DNA of 64,000 nt, taken from NCBI RefSeq assembly GCF_030815975.1, contig NZ_JAUSXL010000002.1, positions 3,832,501 to 3,896,500 of the forward strand. Reading direction: 5' to 3'. The position numbers and the translations under genes are program-made. The notes under the pieces were generated by a model. That model was not told where the DNA came from. It saw only the letters and a list, made by a program, of their open reading frames with translations, and made no database searches. Positions 16,465 through 24,649 of this stretch are shown piece by piece (the first letter of the stretch is position 1; each line of letters starts with the position of its first letter). Origin of the DNA: Variovorax paradoxus (GTDB taxonomy: Bacteria; Pseudomonadota; Gammaproteobacteria; Burkholderiales; Burkholderiaceae_C).

Positions 16465-19400
16465 ATGGCTACGCTGGACCGGATGGGCTGTCATCGCTGC
16501 GGGCGCGTTCGCCTGCACGCCGATGCGCCATGTCCGGCTTGCGGCGCGGCGCCGATCGCGGGAGCGGCGGCAGCGGGTGCGAACGAGCCCTTCGTCGGCC
16601 GCCGCGGCGAGCTGCAGCTGGCGCACGATGCGCTCGGCGGCGCGCTGGCCGGGCGCGGCCGGGTCGTCATGCTGAGCGGCGAGGCCGGCATCGGCAAGAC
16701 GCGGCTGGCCCAGGAGGTGGCAACCCTGGCCCTGCGGCGCGGCATGCTGACCCTGTGGGGCCGCTGCCTCGAGGAGCCCGGCGCGCCGCCCTTCCTGCCG
16801 TGGACGCGCGCGATGCAGGCCTGCCTGCGGGCCTGCCGCGACGAGCGCCTGCCTGCGCTGCTCGGGCGCGAAGCCGCCGCGGCCGTGGAGATTGCGCCCG
16901 AACTTGCCGAGCGGCTGCCCCCCGGCACCGCGGTGCCGGCGATCGGCGAGGGCGACCATGCACGCTTCCGGCTGTTCGCCGCGGTTGCGCATTTCTGGCG
17001 CCAGGTGGCCGCGTTGCGCCCGCTGCTGCTGATCCTCGACAACCTGCACTGGGCCGATGCGTCGTCGCTGCGGCTGCTGGCTTTCATCGCCCAGGACGTC
17101 GGCGAATCCCGCATCCTGCTGCTCGGCTCCTACCGCGAGGCCGGCCTGTCGCGCCAGCATCCGCTGGCCGCGACCCTGGCCGAGCTGTTGAACACCCGGC
17201 AGTTCTGCCGCCTGCCGCTGCAGGGCCTGAGCCTCGAAGAAACCGAGCGGATGGTCGCCGCGGCCAGCGCCGTGACGCCGCCGCCCGCCGTCATCGCGAC
17301 CATGCACCGCCGCACCGAGGGCAATCCGCTGTACCTGGTCGAGACGCTGCGCTTCCTGCATCAGAGGCCCTGCGGCGGCGACCCGCATGCGGCCGCGGCG
17401 CGGGTCGAAACCGTGCCGAGCGGCATCCGCGCGGTGATCGGCCGGCGGCTCGACCAGCTCTCGGCGCCATGCTGCGAACTGCTCGCGATCGCCGCGTGCA
17501 TCGGCCGCGACTTCGACCTGCCGCTCCTGGCCGAGCTGGCCGGCGCCGGCGGCGAGGCCGCGCTGCTGGGCCGGCTCGACGAGGCGCTGGCGCAGCGCGT
17601 CATCGAGGCCGTGCCGCCCGGGCCGCAGTACCAGTTCAGCCACGTGCTGATCCGCGAGGTGCTCTACGACGAGCTGACCGCGTCGCGCCGTGTCGCGCTG
17701 CACGGGCGCATCGCCGAGTCGCTCGAGGCGCGCCACGCCGGCGGGCTCGATGCGGTGCTGGCGCAGCTCGCCTACCACGCGGCCGCGGCCCTGCCCGTGG
17801 GCAGCGCGGCGCGCGCACTGGACATTGCGCAGCAGGCCGCCGCGCGGGCCGTCGCCTTGATGGCGTACGAAGAGGCCCTGCGCTGCTACCGGCTCGCACT
17901 GCAGCTGCAGGAGCGCTGGCTGCCGGCCGAGCGCGCGCGGCATGGCGCACTGCTGCTGGCGCTCGGCGCGGTGCAGACCCACGCCGGCGAGAACGACGCC
18001 AGTGCCGCCACCTTTCTCGAAGCGGCCACGCTGGCGCGCGCGCTCGGCGATGCGGACCTGTTCGCGCAGGCAGCGCTCGGCTTCGAGAACAACGGCTGGC
18101 GCATCAGCCGCCCGGGCGAGCAGGCGGCGGCCCTGCTCGAAGAGGCGCTGGCGGCCTCGGACGGCTTCGATGCCGCGCTGCGGGTCGATCTGCTGGCCGC
18201 GCTGTGCCGCGCCTGCATCTTCTGCGGGCGCCAGCCGCAGGCCAACGCGGCGCAGCGCCGCGCCGTGGCACTGGCGCGCGAGCTGGCAATGCCGCAGCCG
18301 CTGTTCAAGGCGCTGGCGGCGATCCTGCCGGCGCGCGCCGATCCCGCCCAGCTCGACGAGCGCCTGCGCTGCGCGCGCGAGGCACTCGAAGTGGCCGAGC
18401 GTGCCGGCCACATGGAGTGGGTCGACGCGCTGACCGGCTGGTACTTCGGCGATCTGGTCGAGAAGGGCGAACTCGCCGCGGCGCGCCCGCTGGCGCAGGT
18501 CCACGCGCGGGTGGCGGACGCGATCCGCCAGCCCTTCATGCAGGCCATGGGGCTGGCCAGCCTGACCCTGCTCGCCGCCTACGAAGGCCGCTTTGCCGAT
18601 GCCGAGCGGCTGGCCGGCGAGACCTTCGCGATCGGGCAGCGCTTCCTGCCCGGCAACGCGCAGGGCGCCTACAGCCTGCAGATCTTCGTGCTGCGGCGGC
18701 ACCAGGGCCGTCTTGGCGAGGTATTGCCGGTGCTGCGCGGCCTGGTCGGCAGCGTGCCGCGCGACAGCCTCTGGCAGCCCGGGCTCGCGCTGATCTGCAC
18801 CGAACTCGATCTGCACGAGCCGGCGCGCGAAGCCTACGAGGCGCTTGCGGCCGACGGCTTTGTAGGCATCGCGCACGACGGCATGTGGTTGACCAACATC
18901 GTCTTCGCGGCCGAGGTCTGCGCCCGCCTCGGCGACCGGCCGCGCGCAGCGCTGCTGTACCGGCTGCTCGAGCCCTACGCCGGCCGCAACGTGGTGACCG
19001 GCACCAACATCGCCTGCTTCGGCGCCGTGGACCGCTACCGGGGCATGCTGGCCGCGCTGGCCGGCGACGATGCAAACGCCGCGGTGCACCTGCAGGCCGC
19101 GGTCGCGCTGGACGAGCGCTGCGGCGGCCGTCCCTGGCTCGCGCACAGCCGCTTCGAATGGGCGCGCTGGTTGGCCGGGCAGGGCGGCAACGCGGCTGCC
19201 GCGAAGGCGCAGCTCGACGCGGCGCTGGCACTCGGCCGCGAACTGGGCATGGCCGCCCTGGCGCGGCGCTGCGAGGCGCTGCAGCGCGAACTGGCAGGCG
19301 CCGGCGCGGCACCGCCCGCGGCCCCCGAGGGCCTGAGCCGGCGCGAGCTTGCCGTGCTGCGGCTGCTCTGCGCCGGCCACAGCAACCAGGCGATCGCCGA

Positions 19401-19539
19401 GCGCCTGTTCATCAGCCCGCACACGGTGGCGCACCATGTGCGCCACATCCTCTCGAAGACCGACTGCCGCAGCCGCACCGAAGCCGCGGCCTGGGCGCAC
19501 CGCCATCGCGTCGCAGCCGAAAGCCAGGAGCAACTCTGA
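16465..19539 (+). CDS. Large ATP-dependent LuxR-type regulator with N-terminal zinc ribbon
   Basis: 1024 residues. Residues 9-26 hold two CxxC pairs (Cys9/Cys12, Cys23/Cys26), a zinc-ribbon pattern. A STAND/AAA ATPase follows, with Walker A GEAGIGKT at 72-79 and Walker B LLLILDNLHWAD near 187, then a long helical TPR-like region (about 430-930). A GerE HTH lies at the C-terminus (about 955-1015: LSRRELAVLRLLCAGHSNQ, then FISPHTVAHHVRHILSK). This is the MalT/LAL architecture plus the ribbon. The ligand is unknown. It is transcribed towards the haemoglobin gene, 119 bases away. Confidence 0.88.
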   Translation: MATLDRMGCHRCGRVRLHADAPCPACGAAPIAGAAAAGANEPFVGRRGELQLAHDALGGALAGRGRVVMLSGEAGIGKTRLAQEVATLALRRGMLTLWGRCLEEPGAPPFLPWTRAMQACLRACRDERLPALLGREAAAAVEIAPELAERLPPGTAVPAIGEGDHARFRLFAAVAHFWRQVAALRPLLLILDNLHWADASSLRLLAFIAQDVGESRILLLGSYREAGLSRQHPLAATLAELLNTRQFCRLPLQGLSLEETERMVAAASAVTPPPAVIATMHRRTEGNPLYLVETLRFLHQRPCGGDPHAAAARVETVPSGIRAVIGRRLDQLSAPCCELLAIAACIGRDFDLPLLAELAGAGGEAALLGRLDEALAQRVIEAVPPGPQYQFSHVLIREVLYDELTASRRVALHGRIAESLEARHAGGLDAVLAQLAYHAAAALPVGSAARALDIAQQAAARAVALMAYEEALRCYRLALQLQERWLPAERARHGALLLALGAVQTHAGENDASAATFLEAATLARALGDADLFAQAALGFENNGWRISRPGEQAAALLEEALAASDGFDAALRVDLLAALCRACIFCGRQPQANAAQRRAVALARELAMPQPLFKALAAILPARADPAQLDERLRCAREALEVAERAGHMEWVDALTGWYFGDLVEKGELAAARPLAQVHARVADAIRQPFMQAMGLASLTLLAAYEGRFADAERLAGETFAIGQRFLPGNAQGAYSLQIFVLRRHQGRLGEVLPVLRGLVGSVPRDSLWQPGLALICTELDLHEPAREAYEALAADGFVGIAHDGMWLTNIVFAAEVCARLGDRPRAALLYRLLEPYAGRNVVTGTNIACFGAVDRYRGMLAALAGDDANAAVHLQAAVALDERCGGRPWLAHSRFEWARWLAGQGGNAAAAKAQLDAALALGRELGMAALARRCEALQRELAGAGAAPPAAPEGLSRRELAVLRLLCAGHSNQAIAERLFISPHTVAHHVRHILSKTDCRSRTEAAAWAHRHRVAAESQEQL

Positions 19540-19658
19540 GCGCCTGGGCGGCGCGGTACGAAATGGTCAATTCGGGCGATGCGCGGCCGCGCGCCGAAGC
19601 CTAACTTCGGGTTTCAGGCTCGGCGCCGCCGGCCCCCCAACCCGAAGGAGTGCTCCCC

Positions 19659-20018
19659 ATGCCCGCAACCCTCTACGAACGACTTGGTGGTGAGGAGCGC
19701 ATCCAGCGGCTCGTCACCGACGTCATCGAGAACCACTACGCCAATCCGCTCATCCGTTCCCGCTTTGCCAACAGCAACCGGGCCGAGGTCGAGCGCCACG
19801 TCGTCGAGTTCCTTTGCGCCGGCAGCGGCGGCTCGCAGTGCTACACCGGCAAGGACCTGGTGTCGGCCCACAAGGGCATGAACATCAGCGAGCAGGAACT
19901 GGTTGCCGCGATGGACGACATCGTCGCGGCCATGACCAAGAACGGCTACGACCAGGCCGAGAAGAACGAGGTGGTCGCGATTCTCTATTCGCTGAAGGGC
20001 GACGTGGTGCGGCTGTAG
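19659..20018 (+). CDS. Group I truncated haemoglobin
   Basis: 119 residues, the normal size for a 2-on-2 globin. The N-terminal YERLGGEERIQRLV is the family hallmark, and the proximal haem ligand is His71 in SAHKGMNIS. GAAGGAG lies eight bases before the ATG. Likely roles are NO or O2 chemistry in the cytoplasm. Linkage to the nitrate genes is not indicated, since they are 13 kb away. Confidence 0.92.
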   Translation: MPATLYERLGGEERIQRLVTDVIENHYANPLIRSRFANSNRAEVERHVVEFLCAGSGGSQCYTGKDLVSAHKGMNISEQELVAAMDDIVAAMTKNGYDQAEKNEVVAILYSLKGDVVRL

Positions 20019-20088
20019 ACGCAGCGGCCGGTCTCGCCCACGCCCCGGCGGCGCTTCGCCGGTGAACGGAAAGAAAAGGAACCTGACC

Positions 20089-20559
20089 ATGACACGCCAA
20101 CCATTTGCCGCCTGGGCGATCGGCGCAGCCCTGATCGCAGGCATCGCCACCAGCTGGGCCCAGTCCGGCGACCATCGGATGATCTCGCCGGCCGACCTGA
20201 AATGGGCCGACGTTCCGTCGCTGCCGCCCGGCGCGAAGCTCGCGGTGATCGAAGGCCCCATGAGCGAGGCCGTGCCCTTCACGGTGCGCATCAAGGTGCC
20301 GGCCAACTACCGGATTCCGTCGCACTGGCATCCGGCCGTCGAGCGGGTGACCGTGCTCTCGGGCACCTTCCACATGGGTCTGGGCGACAAGCTCGACATG
20401 CAGAAATCGATGCCGGTGGTCGCGGGCGGCATGATGATCCTGCAGCCCAAGACGCCGCACTTTGCCTGGACCAGCGAGGAAACCGTGGTGCAGCTGCATG
20501 GCACCGGCCCCTGGGGCGTCACCTACGTCAACCCGGCGGACGACCCGCGGGCGAAATGA
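20089..20559 (+). CDS. Exported cupin protein
   Basis: 156 residues from the ATG at 20089, preceded by AAAAGGA (an upstream in-frame ATG at 20062 would add nine charged residues before the signal). Residues 1-26 are a signal peptide ending in WAQS. A single cupin domain follows with PSHWHPAVERVTVLSG (two His and Glu ligands) and a second motif around PKTPHFAW. Probably a periplasmic metal-binding protein. No reaction assigned. Confidence 0.8.
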   Translation: MTRQPFAAWAIGAALIAGIATSWAQSGDHRMISPADLKWADVPSLPPGAKLAVIEGPMSEAVPFTVRIKVPANYRIPSHWHPAVERVTVLSGTFHMGLGDKLDMQKSMPVVAGGMMILQPKTPHFAWTSEETVVQLHGTGPWGVTYVNPADDPRAK

Positions 20560-20588
20560 ACGGACGCAGAACGCCGCGCGCCGCCGGT

Positions 20589-20864
20589 TCAGGCTGACAC
20601 GAGGTCGGCCGGCAGCGGCGGCGGGCGCAGTTCGCCGACCTCGATCACCACGTCGGCCGGCAGCCCGTTGCGCCGCGCCGCCTCGCGGATCGGCTCGACG
20701 CCGGGGGCTTCGTACAGGCAGTACGTCTTCTTCTTGTCGGCACTCAGAAACGAATACAGCCAGCGCACGCCGACGTCGTCGTTGACGCGGATGATGCCGG
20801 CCGCGGCCTCGGGCGAAACCTCGAGTTGATCTGCGAAATTGCGCTCGATCAGATAGAGAGGCAT
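20589..20864 (-). CDS. DUF4242 (SCO4226-like) small protein
   Basis: 91 residues from the ATG after GAAGGAGCCGCC. The sequence MPLYLIERNFADQLE, then WLYSFLSADKKKTYCLYEAP and PADVVIEV, is that of the DUF4242 family, a ferredoxin-like fold whose Streptomyces member SCO4226 binds nickel. Function in the cell is unknown. Divergent from the deoxyribosyltransferase gene across 71 bases. Confidence 0.8.
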   Translation of the reverse strand: MPLYLIERNFADQLEVSPEAAAGIIRVNDDVGVRWLYSFLSADKKKTYCLYEAPGVEPIREAARRNGLPADVVIEVGELRPPPLPADLVSA

Positions 20865-20935
20865 GGCGGCTCCTTCGTCGTGATGGTGCATCCATCGTAG
20901 TACGGCGGGCAGCAAAAATCTAAGATGTGCCCCTC

Positions 20936-21478
20936 ATGGACACATACCCCGACAACCCGACACGCCCGCGGATCTACCTTGCAGGCCCGGACGTCTTTCG
21001 TCCCGACGCCAGGGACCACTTCGTGCGGCTCGCGGCGGCCTGCGACGCGCGGGGGCTTGCGGCCCTGCTGCCGGCCGACGGCAACGAGGAACCGGATGCG
21101 CAGGCGCCGGAAATGCAGATCTACCAGGCCAACATGCAGCGCCTTCGCGGCGCCGACGGCGTGGTGGCCAACCTCGCGTGCTTCCGCGGCCTCGAGCCCG
21201 ATTCGGGCACGGTGTTCGAGGTAGGCGCCGCGGTGGCGCTGCAGATTCCCGTGGTGGCCTACGGCGTGCCCGAAGGCAGCTATGCGGACCGCGCCCGGGC
21301 CGCGCTGCAGTGCGCGCCGGATGCGGCCGGGGTGCTGCGCGAGCACGGCAGCGGCACCGCGGTGGAAGATTTCGGCCAGCCGCTGAACCTCATGCTGGCC
21401 TGTTCGATCCACATCGCGCCGACGCCGGAAGCGGCGCTGCAAAAGATGGCGGAACTGCTCGCCGTACTTCGGCGCTGA
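20936..21478 (+). CDS. Nucleoside 2-deoxyribosyltransferase family protein
   Basis: 180 residues from the ATG at 20936 (a GTG at 20927 is possible). IYLAGPDVF (13-21) begins the fold. The catalytic Glu is Glu95 in PDSGTVFEVGAA, and the family's Asp and the C-terminal NLM(L)A segment are present. It cleaves or exchanges the base of deoxynucleosides or nucleoside monophosphates in purine and pyrimidine salvage. Cytoplasmic. Confidence 0.88.
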   Translation: MDTYPDNPTRPRIYLAGPDVFRPDARDHFVRLAAACDARGLAALLPADGNEEPDAQAPEMQIYQANMQRLRGADGVVANLACFRGLEPDSGTVFEVGAAVALQIPVVAYGVPEGSYADRARAALQCAPDAAGVLREHGSGTAVEDFGQPLNLMLACSIHIAPTPEAALQKMAELLAVLRR

Positions 21479-21503
21479 GCCGCCGCGGGGAAGGGCGCTG
21501 CGG

Positions 21504-22409
21504 CTACTTCGCCGTCGCCTGTTCCACCGGCGCCACCAGGTGCTCGAGCATGCGCCGCGCATTGAGCGGCAGCTCCTGCGACGAGCGCACGCAGGCCATC
21601 AGCGTGCGCTCGGCCCAGGTGTCGCCGAGCGCGGCGCGCGCGATCTTCATCGAGCGGGCGCAGCGCTCGGCCGCCGTCTGCGGCACGATGCCCACGCCGA
21701 TGCCGTTCTCCACCATGCGGCACACGGCCTCGAAGTTGCCCACGCGCACGCGGTAAGCCAGGTGCTTGCCGAGCGCGCGGGCATGCTGCGTCAGCAGCAG
21801 CTGCAGCGCGCTGTCGGCGGGCAGGCCGACGAATTCGCTGTCGATCACCTCGGCCAGCATCACCCGCCGCCGGCCGGCCAGCGCATGGCCGCGCGGCATC
21901 ACCAGCACCAGGTCGTCGCGGCGGAACGGGTGGCATTCGAGGCCTTCGGTGTCGATGGCGTCCGAGACGATGCCGATGTCGCAGCGGCCGCCGCGCAGCG
22001 CGTCGACCGTGTCCGGGCTGGGGCGCTCCTCGAGGTCGACCGAGATGCGCGGATGCTGCATGAGAAAGCGGCTCAGCACCTCGGGCAGGTGCTCGGTCAG
22101 CGCCGAGGTGCCGCACATGAACCGCACGTGGCCCTTGAGCCCCTGGCCGTATTCGCCGAGCTCGCCGCGCAGGCGCTCCATCTGCTGCAGCACGACGCGC
22201 GCATGGTGCAGCAGCGTGCGGCCGGCCTCGGTGGGGCGCACGCCCTGCGCGTGGCGCGTGAGCAGCGGGCTGCCGAGGGCGTCTTCCATGCCGCGCACGC
22301 GCTGGCTGGCCGAGGCGAGCGTCATGTGCGAGCGCGCCGCACCGGCCGTGAGGCTGCCGGCCTCGACCACATGGAGAAAAAGCCGCAGGTCGGTGAGATC
22401 GAATCGCAT
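21504..22409 (-). CDS. LysR-family regulator
   Basis: 301 residues from the ATG giving MRFDLTDLRLFLHVVEAGS (another in-frame ATG lies three codons upstream). N-terminal winged HTH, then a substrate-binding-like domain. Divergent from the TauE/SafE gene across 98 bases with a perfect dyad at 22431-22451, so it probably regulates that exporter. Confidence 0.88.
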   Translation of the reverse strand: MRFDLTDLRLFLHVVEAGSLTAGAARSHMTLASASQRVRGMEDALGSPLLTRHAQGVRPTEAGRTLLHHARVVLQQMERLRGELGEYGQGLKGHVRFMCGTSALTEHLPEVLSRFLMQHPRISVDLEERPSPDTVDALRGGRCDIGIVSDAIDTEGLECHPFRRDDLVLVMPRGHALAGRRRVMLAEVIDSEFVGLPADSALQLLLTQHARALGKHLAYRVRVGNFEAVCRMVENGIGVGIVPQTAAERCARSMKIARAALGDTWAERTLMACVRSSQELPLNARRMLEHLVAPVEQATAK

Positions 22410-22430
22410 GGTCCGCAAGGTAGCACGCGA

Positions 22431-22451
22431 GCCTCAGCCTGTGCCTGAGGC
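22431..22451. promoter_or_regulatory. Dyad GCCTCAG-N7-CTGAGGC, candidate LysR operator
   Basis: Perfect 7-base arms separated by seven bases, 22 bases from the LysR start and 57 before the exporter start. Position and symmetry suit an LTTR binding site controlling both genes. Confidence 0.4.
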
Positions 22452-22507
22452 CGGCTGCGCAAATGCCGCATTTTCAGGCGCGGCCCCCGTCGGCAGACTT
22501 CGCGCCG

Positions 22508-23263
22508 ATGACGATCCCGAACGAACTGGCAGGCCACCGGGCGGCTGCTGCCCTGGTGTTTCTCTTGGCTGGCGTGGTCAAGGGCGTGATCGGGCTCGGG
22601 CTGCCGACGGTGTCGATGGCGCTGCTCGCGCTCTGGATGCCGCCGGTGCGCGCGGCGGCGCTGCTGATCGCGCCGTCGCTGGTCACCAACCTGTGGCAGA
22701 CCGGGCCGCGCGCGAGCTTCTGGCAGGTGCTGCGCCGCATCGGCGGCATGCAGGCGGGCATCGTGGCGGGCACCCTGGGCGGCGCGCTGTGGCTCGGCGT
22801 GCCGGCCGGCACCTGGGCTTCGATCGCGCTGGGGCTGGCGCTGGTGGCGTATGCGCTCTGGGGGCTCACCGGCCGGCAACTGCATGTGCCCGCGGCACAC
22901 GAGCGCTGGCTCGGGCCGGTGGTGGGCGCAGCCACCGGATTGGTGACGGCGGTGACCGGGGTGTTCGTGGTGCCGGCCGTGCCCTATCTGCAGGCCCTGG
23001 GCTTCCAGCGCGACGCGCTGATCCAGGCGATGGGAATCTCGTTCACCACCTCGACCGTGGTGCTGGCCATCGGGCTCGCGGGCAACGGCGGCTATCCGAT
23101 GGCGGCGGTGGGAGGATCGCTCGCCATGCTGGTGCCGGCCCTCGGCGGCATGGCGATCGGCACATGGTTGCGCAAACGGTTGCCGGTGGCGGTGTTCAGG
23201 CACTGCTTCCTGGCCGGGCTGGCGCTGCTGGGACTCTACATGGTGGCTCGCGCGTTGGCATGA
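22508..23263 (+). CDS. TauE/SafE (TSUP) family membrane exporter
   Basis: 251 residues with about eight hydrophobic helices. The two internally related halves typical of TSUP are visible (VVKGVIGLGLPTVSMALLAL and GAATGLVTAVTGVFVVPAVPY). These proteins move sulfite, sulfoacetate or other small organic anions across the inner membrane. The ATG at 22508 is preferred over 22463 because the extra 15 residues are hydrophilic and carry no ribosome site. Substrate unknown; likely controlled by the divergent LysR. Confidence 0.82.
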   Translation: MTIPNELAGHRAAAALVFLLAGVVKGVIGLGLPTVSMALLALWMPPVRAAALLIAPSLVTNLWQTGPRASFWQVLRRIGGMQAGIVAGTLGGALWLGVPAGTWASIALGLALVAYALWGLTGRQLHVPAAHERWLGPVVGAATGLVTAVTGVFVVPAVPYLQALGFQRDALIQAMGISFTTSTVVLAIGLAGNGGYPMAAVGGSLAMLVPALGGMAIGTWLRKRLPVAVFRHCFLAGLALLGLYMVARALA

Positions 23264-23290
23264 GCCCTCCCTGCCTGCGGCAGGGCTTCA

Positions 23291-23760
23291 TCAGGCCGCG
23301 AGCAGGGCGATGCGAACGCGCTCGATGGCCTGCCGATAGGGCAGGGCGAAGTTATCGATGCCGTCGCCGGCCGCCAGCCAGCTGAACGAGAACACCAGGC
23401 CGTCTTCCTCGGGGCTGCCCATGGCCACGTGGTCGAAGGTTTCGGGCAGCGGGCCATCGGCGCGCATCAGGAACAGATGCCACAGCTGCGGATGGCGCAG
23501 CGTATTGCCTTCGATGCCGGCTTCGCAATCGCGCTGCAGGGTGCCGAGCGATTGCAGTTCGCCCACGTGGTCGATGCCCGATTCCTCCAGCAGCTCGCGG
23601 CGCACCCCGCCTCGGGCGACTCGCCGGGCTCGATGGTGCCCTTGGGCAGCTGCATGTTCCCGTCGCCGGGATGGCGGAACACCAGCAGCCGGCCCCTCGC
23701 GTCGACCAGGCAGGCGCAGGCCTTCAGGATCGCGGTGGCGCAGCCGCTGCTGTCGCTCAT
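23291..23760 (-). pseudogene. NUDIX hydrolase interrupted by a one-base frameshift
   Basis: From the ATG at 23760 the frame encodes MSDSSGCATAILKACACLV and on to GTIEPGESPEAG. It then falls out of frame exactly inside the NUDIX box. The rest of the box (VRRELLEESGID) continues in another frame and runs to the stop at 23291. Joined, the box is a perfect G-x5-E-x7-REUxEExGU. One base is missing in a run of four C on the plus strand (23605-23608); five would restore the frame. Either a recent mutation or a sequencing error. Its start overlaps the yqeY stop by one base (TGATG), so the two genes are coupled. Confidence 0.85.
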
Positions 23761-24209
23761 CAGGCGTTCGCGAGGGCGGCCTTGACCGCGGCGCTTACCT
23801 GGCCCATGTCGGCCTTGCCCGCGAGGCGGGTCTTGACCGCGCCCATCACCTTGCCCATGTCGCCGGGGCCCTTGGCGCCCAGTTCGGCCACGATGGCCTT
23901 CACTTCGGCGGCCACTTCGTCGGCGCTCATGCGCTGCGGCAGGTAGACCTCGAGCACCTTGATCTCGGCCGATTCCTTGTCGGCCAGGTCGATGCGGCCG
24001 CCGGTCGTGAACGCGGCGATCGAGTCCTTGCGCTGCTTGACCATCTTGTCGACGATGGCAACAACCATGGCGTCGTCGAGCTCCACGCGCTCGTCCACTT
24101 CCTTCTGCTTCAGTGCGGCCAGCAGCAGGCGGATGGTGCCCAGGCGCTCCGAGTCCTTGGCGCGCATCGCGGTCTTCATGTCTTCGGTGATCTGTTCTTT
24201 GAGAGTCAT
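23760..24209 (-). CDS. YqeY/GatB-like domain protein
   Basis: 149 residues, the standard size. Helical, with a C-terminal half resembling the tRNA-binding tail of GatB (KVMGAVKTRLAGKADMGQVSAAVKAAL). MTLKEQITEDMKTAMRAKD is the typical N-terminus. Usually found beside rpsU and dnaG; here it follows rpsU across an attenuator-like terminator. Role unclear, probably linked to translation. Confidence 0.9.
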   Translation of the reverse strand: MTLKEQITEDMKTAMRAKDSERLGTIRLLLAALKQKEVDERVELDDAMVVAIVDKMVKQRKDSIAAFTTGGRIDLADKESAEIKVLEVYLPQRMSADEVAAEVKAIVAELGAKGPGDMGKVMGAVKTRLAGKADMGQVSAAVKAALANA

Positions 24210-24226
24210 TCGGCACAACCTTTCGG

Positions 24227-24264
24227 AAAAAACAAAAGCCGCGGCAGGTTTCCCTGGCGCGGCT
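24227..24264 (-). terminator. Intrinsic terminator between rpsU and yqeY
   Basis: On the minus strand AGCCGCG and a CCAGG/CCTG inner stem close a GAAA loop, pair with CGCGGCT, and are followed by TTTTGTTTTTT. It lies just 18 bases before the yqeY start, so it should limit read-through of the abundant rpsU transcript into yqeY. Confidence 0.8.
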
Positions 24265-24321
24265 GGGGCAACGGAGCGCTGGCGGTGACTTTCGTCGATG
24301 GCCGCCAGGCCCGGGTGTTGC

Positions 24322-24534
24322 TTAGTACAGCTTCTTGGGCAGCTGCATGCTGCGCACGCGCTTGTAGTGGCGCTTGACGGCGGCGGCCTTCTTGCGCTTG
24401 CGCTCGGCGGTCGGCTTTTCGTAGAACTCGCGGGCACGCAGGTCGGTCAGCAGGCCGAGCTTTTCGATGGTGCGCTTGAAGCGGCGCAGGGCGACGTCGA
24501 AAGGCTCGTTTTCTTTAACGCGGATGGTGGTCAT
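24322..24534 (-). CDS. rpsU: 30S ribosomal protein S21
   Basis: 70 residues, highly basic. [20 protein letters not shown] and [21 protein letters not shown] are unmistakable bS21. It assists mRNA recruitment to the 30S subunit. It is monocistronic in appearance: its own promoter overlaps the end of the YhiN gene and a terminator follows. Confidence 0.97.
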
Positions 24535-24649
24535 TGATGAATCGTTGAACTGAAGTTGGCTCGGGGAGATCGAGGCCCCAAGCCGGGGTTCCTCAACTGA
24601 AAAATTTTTGCGGCCGTTGAGGGAAGGCCAAAGTTAGCCCGCGATTATA
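24535..24649 (-). promoter_or_regulatory. rpsU promoter and leader
   Basis: A perfect TATAAT on the minus strand (24644-24649) overlaps the stop codon of the YhiN-type gene. The -35 match 17 bases upstream is poor. The leader carries an inverted repeat CCTCAAC (24591-24597) against GTTGAGG (24616-24622) enclosing GAAAAATTTTTG, which may be a regulatory hairpin for S21. Confidence 0.55.

Noticed and set aside
16396..19533. Long minus-strand frame opposite the LuxR-type regulator
   Set aside because: The protein is low-complexity Arg/Ala/Gln with no domain. The plus strand has Walker motifs and an HTH.
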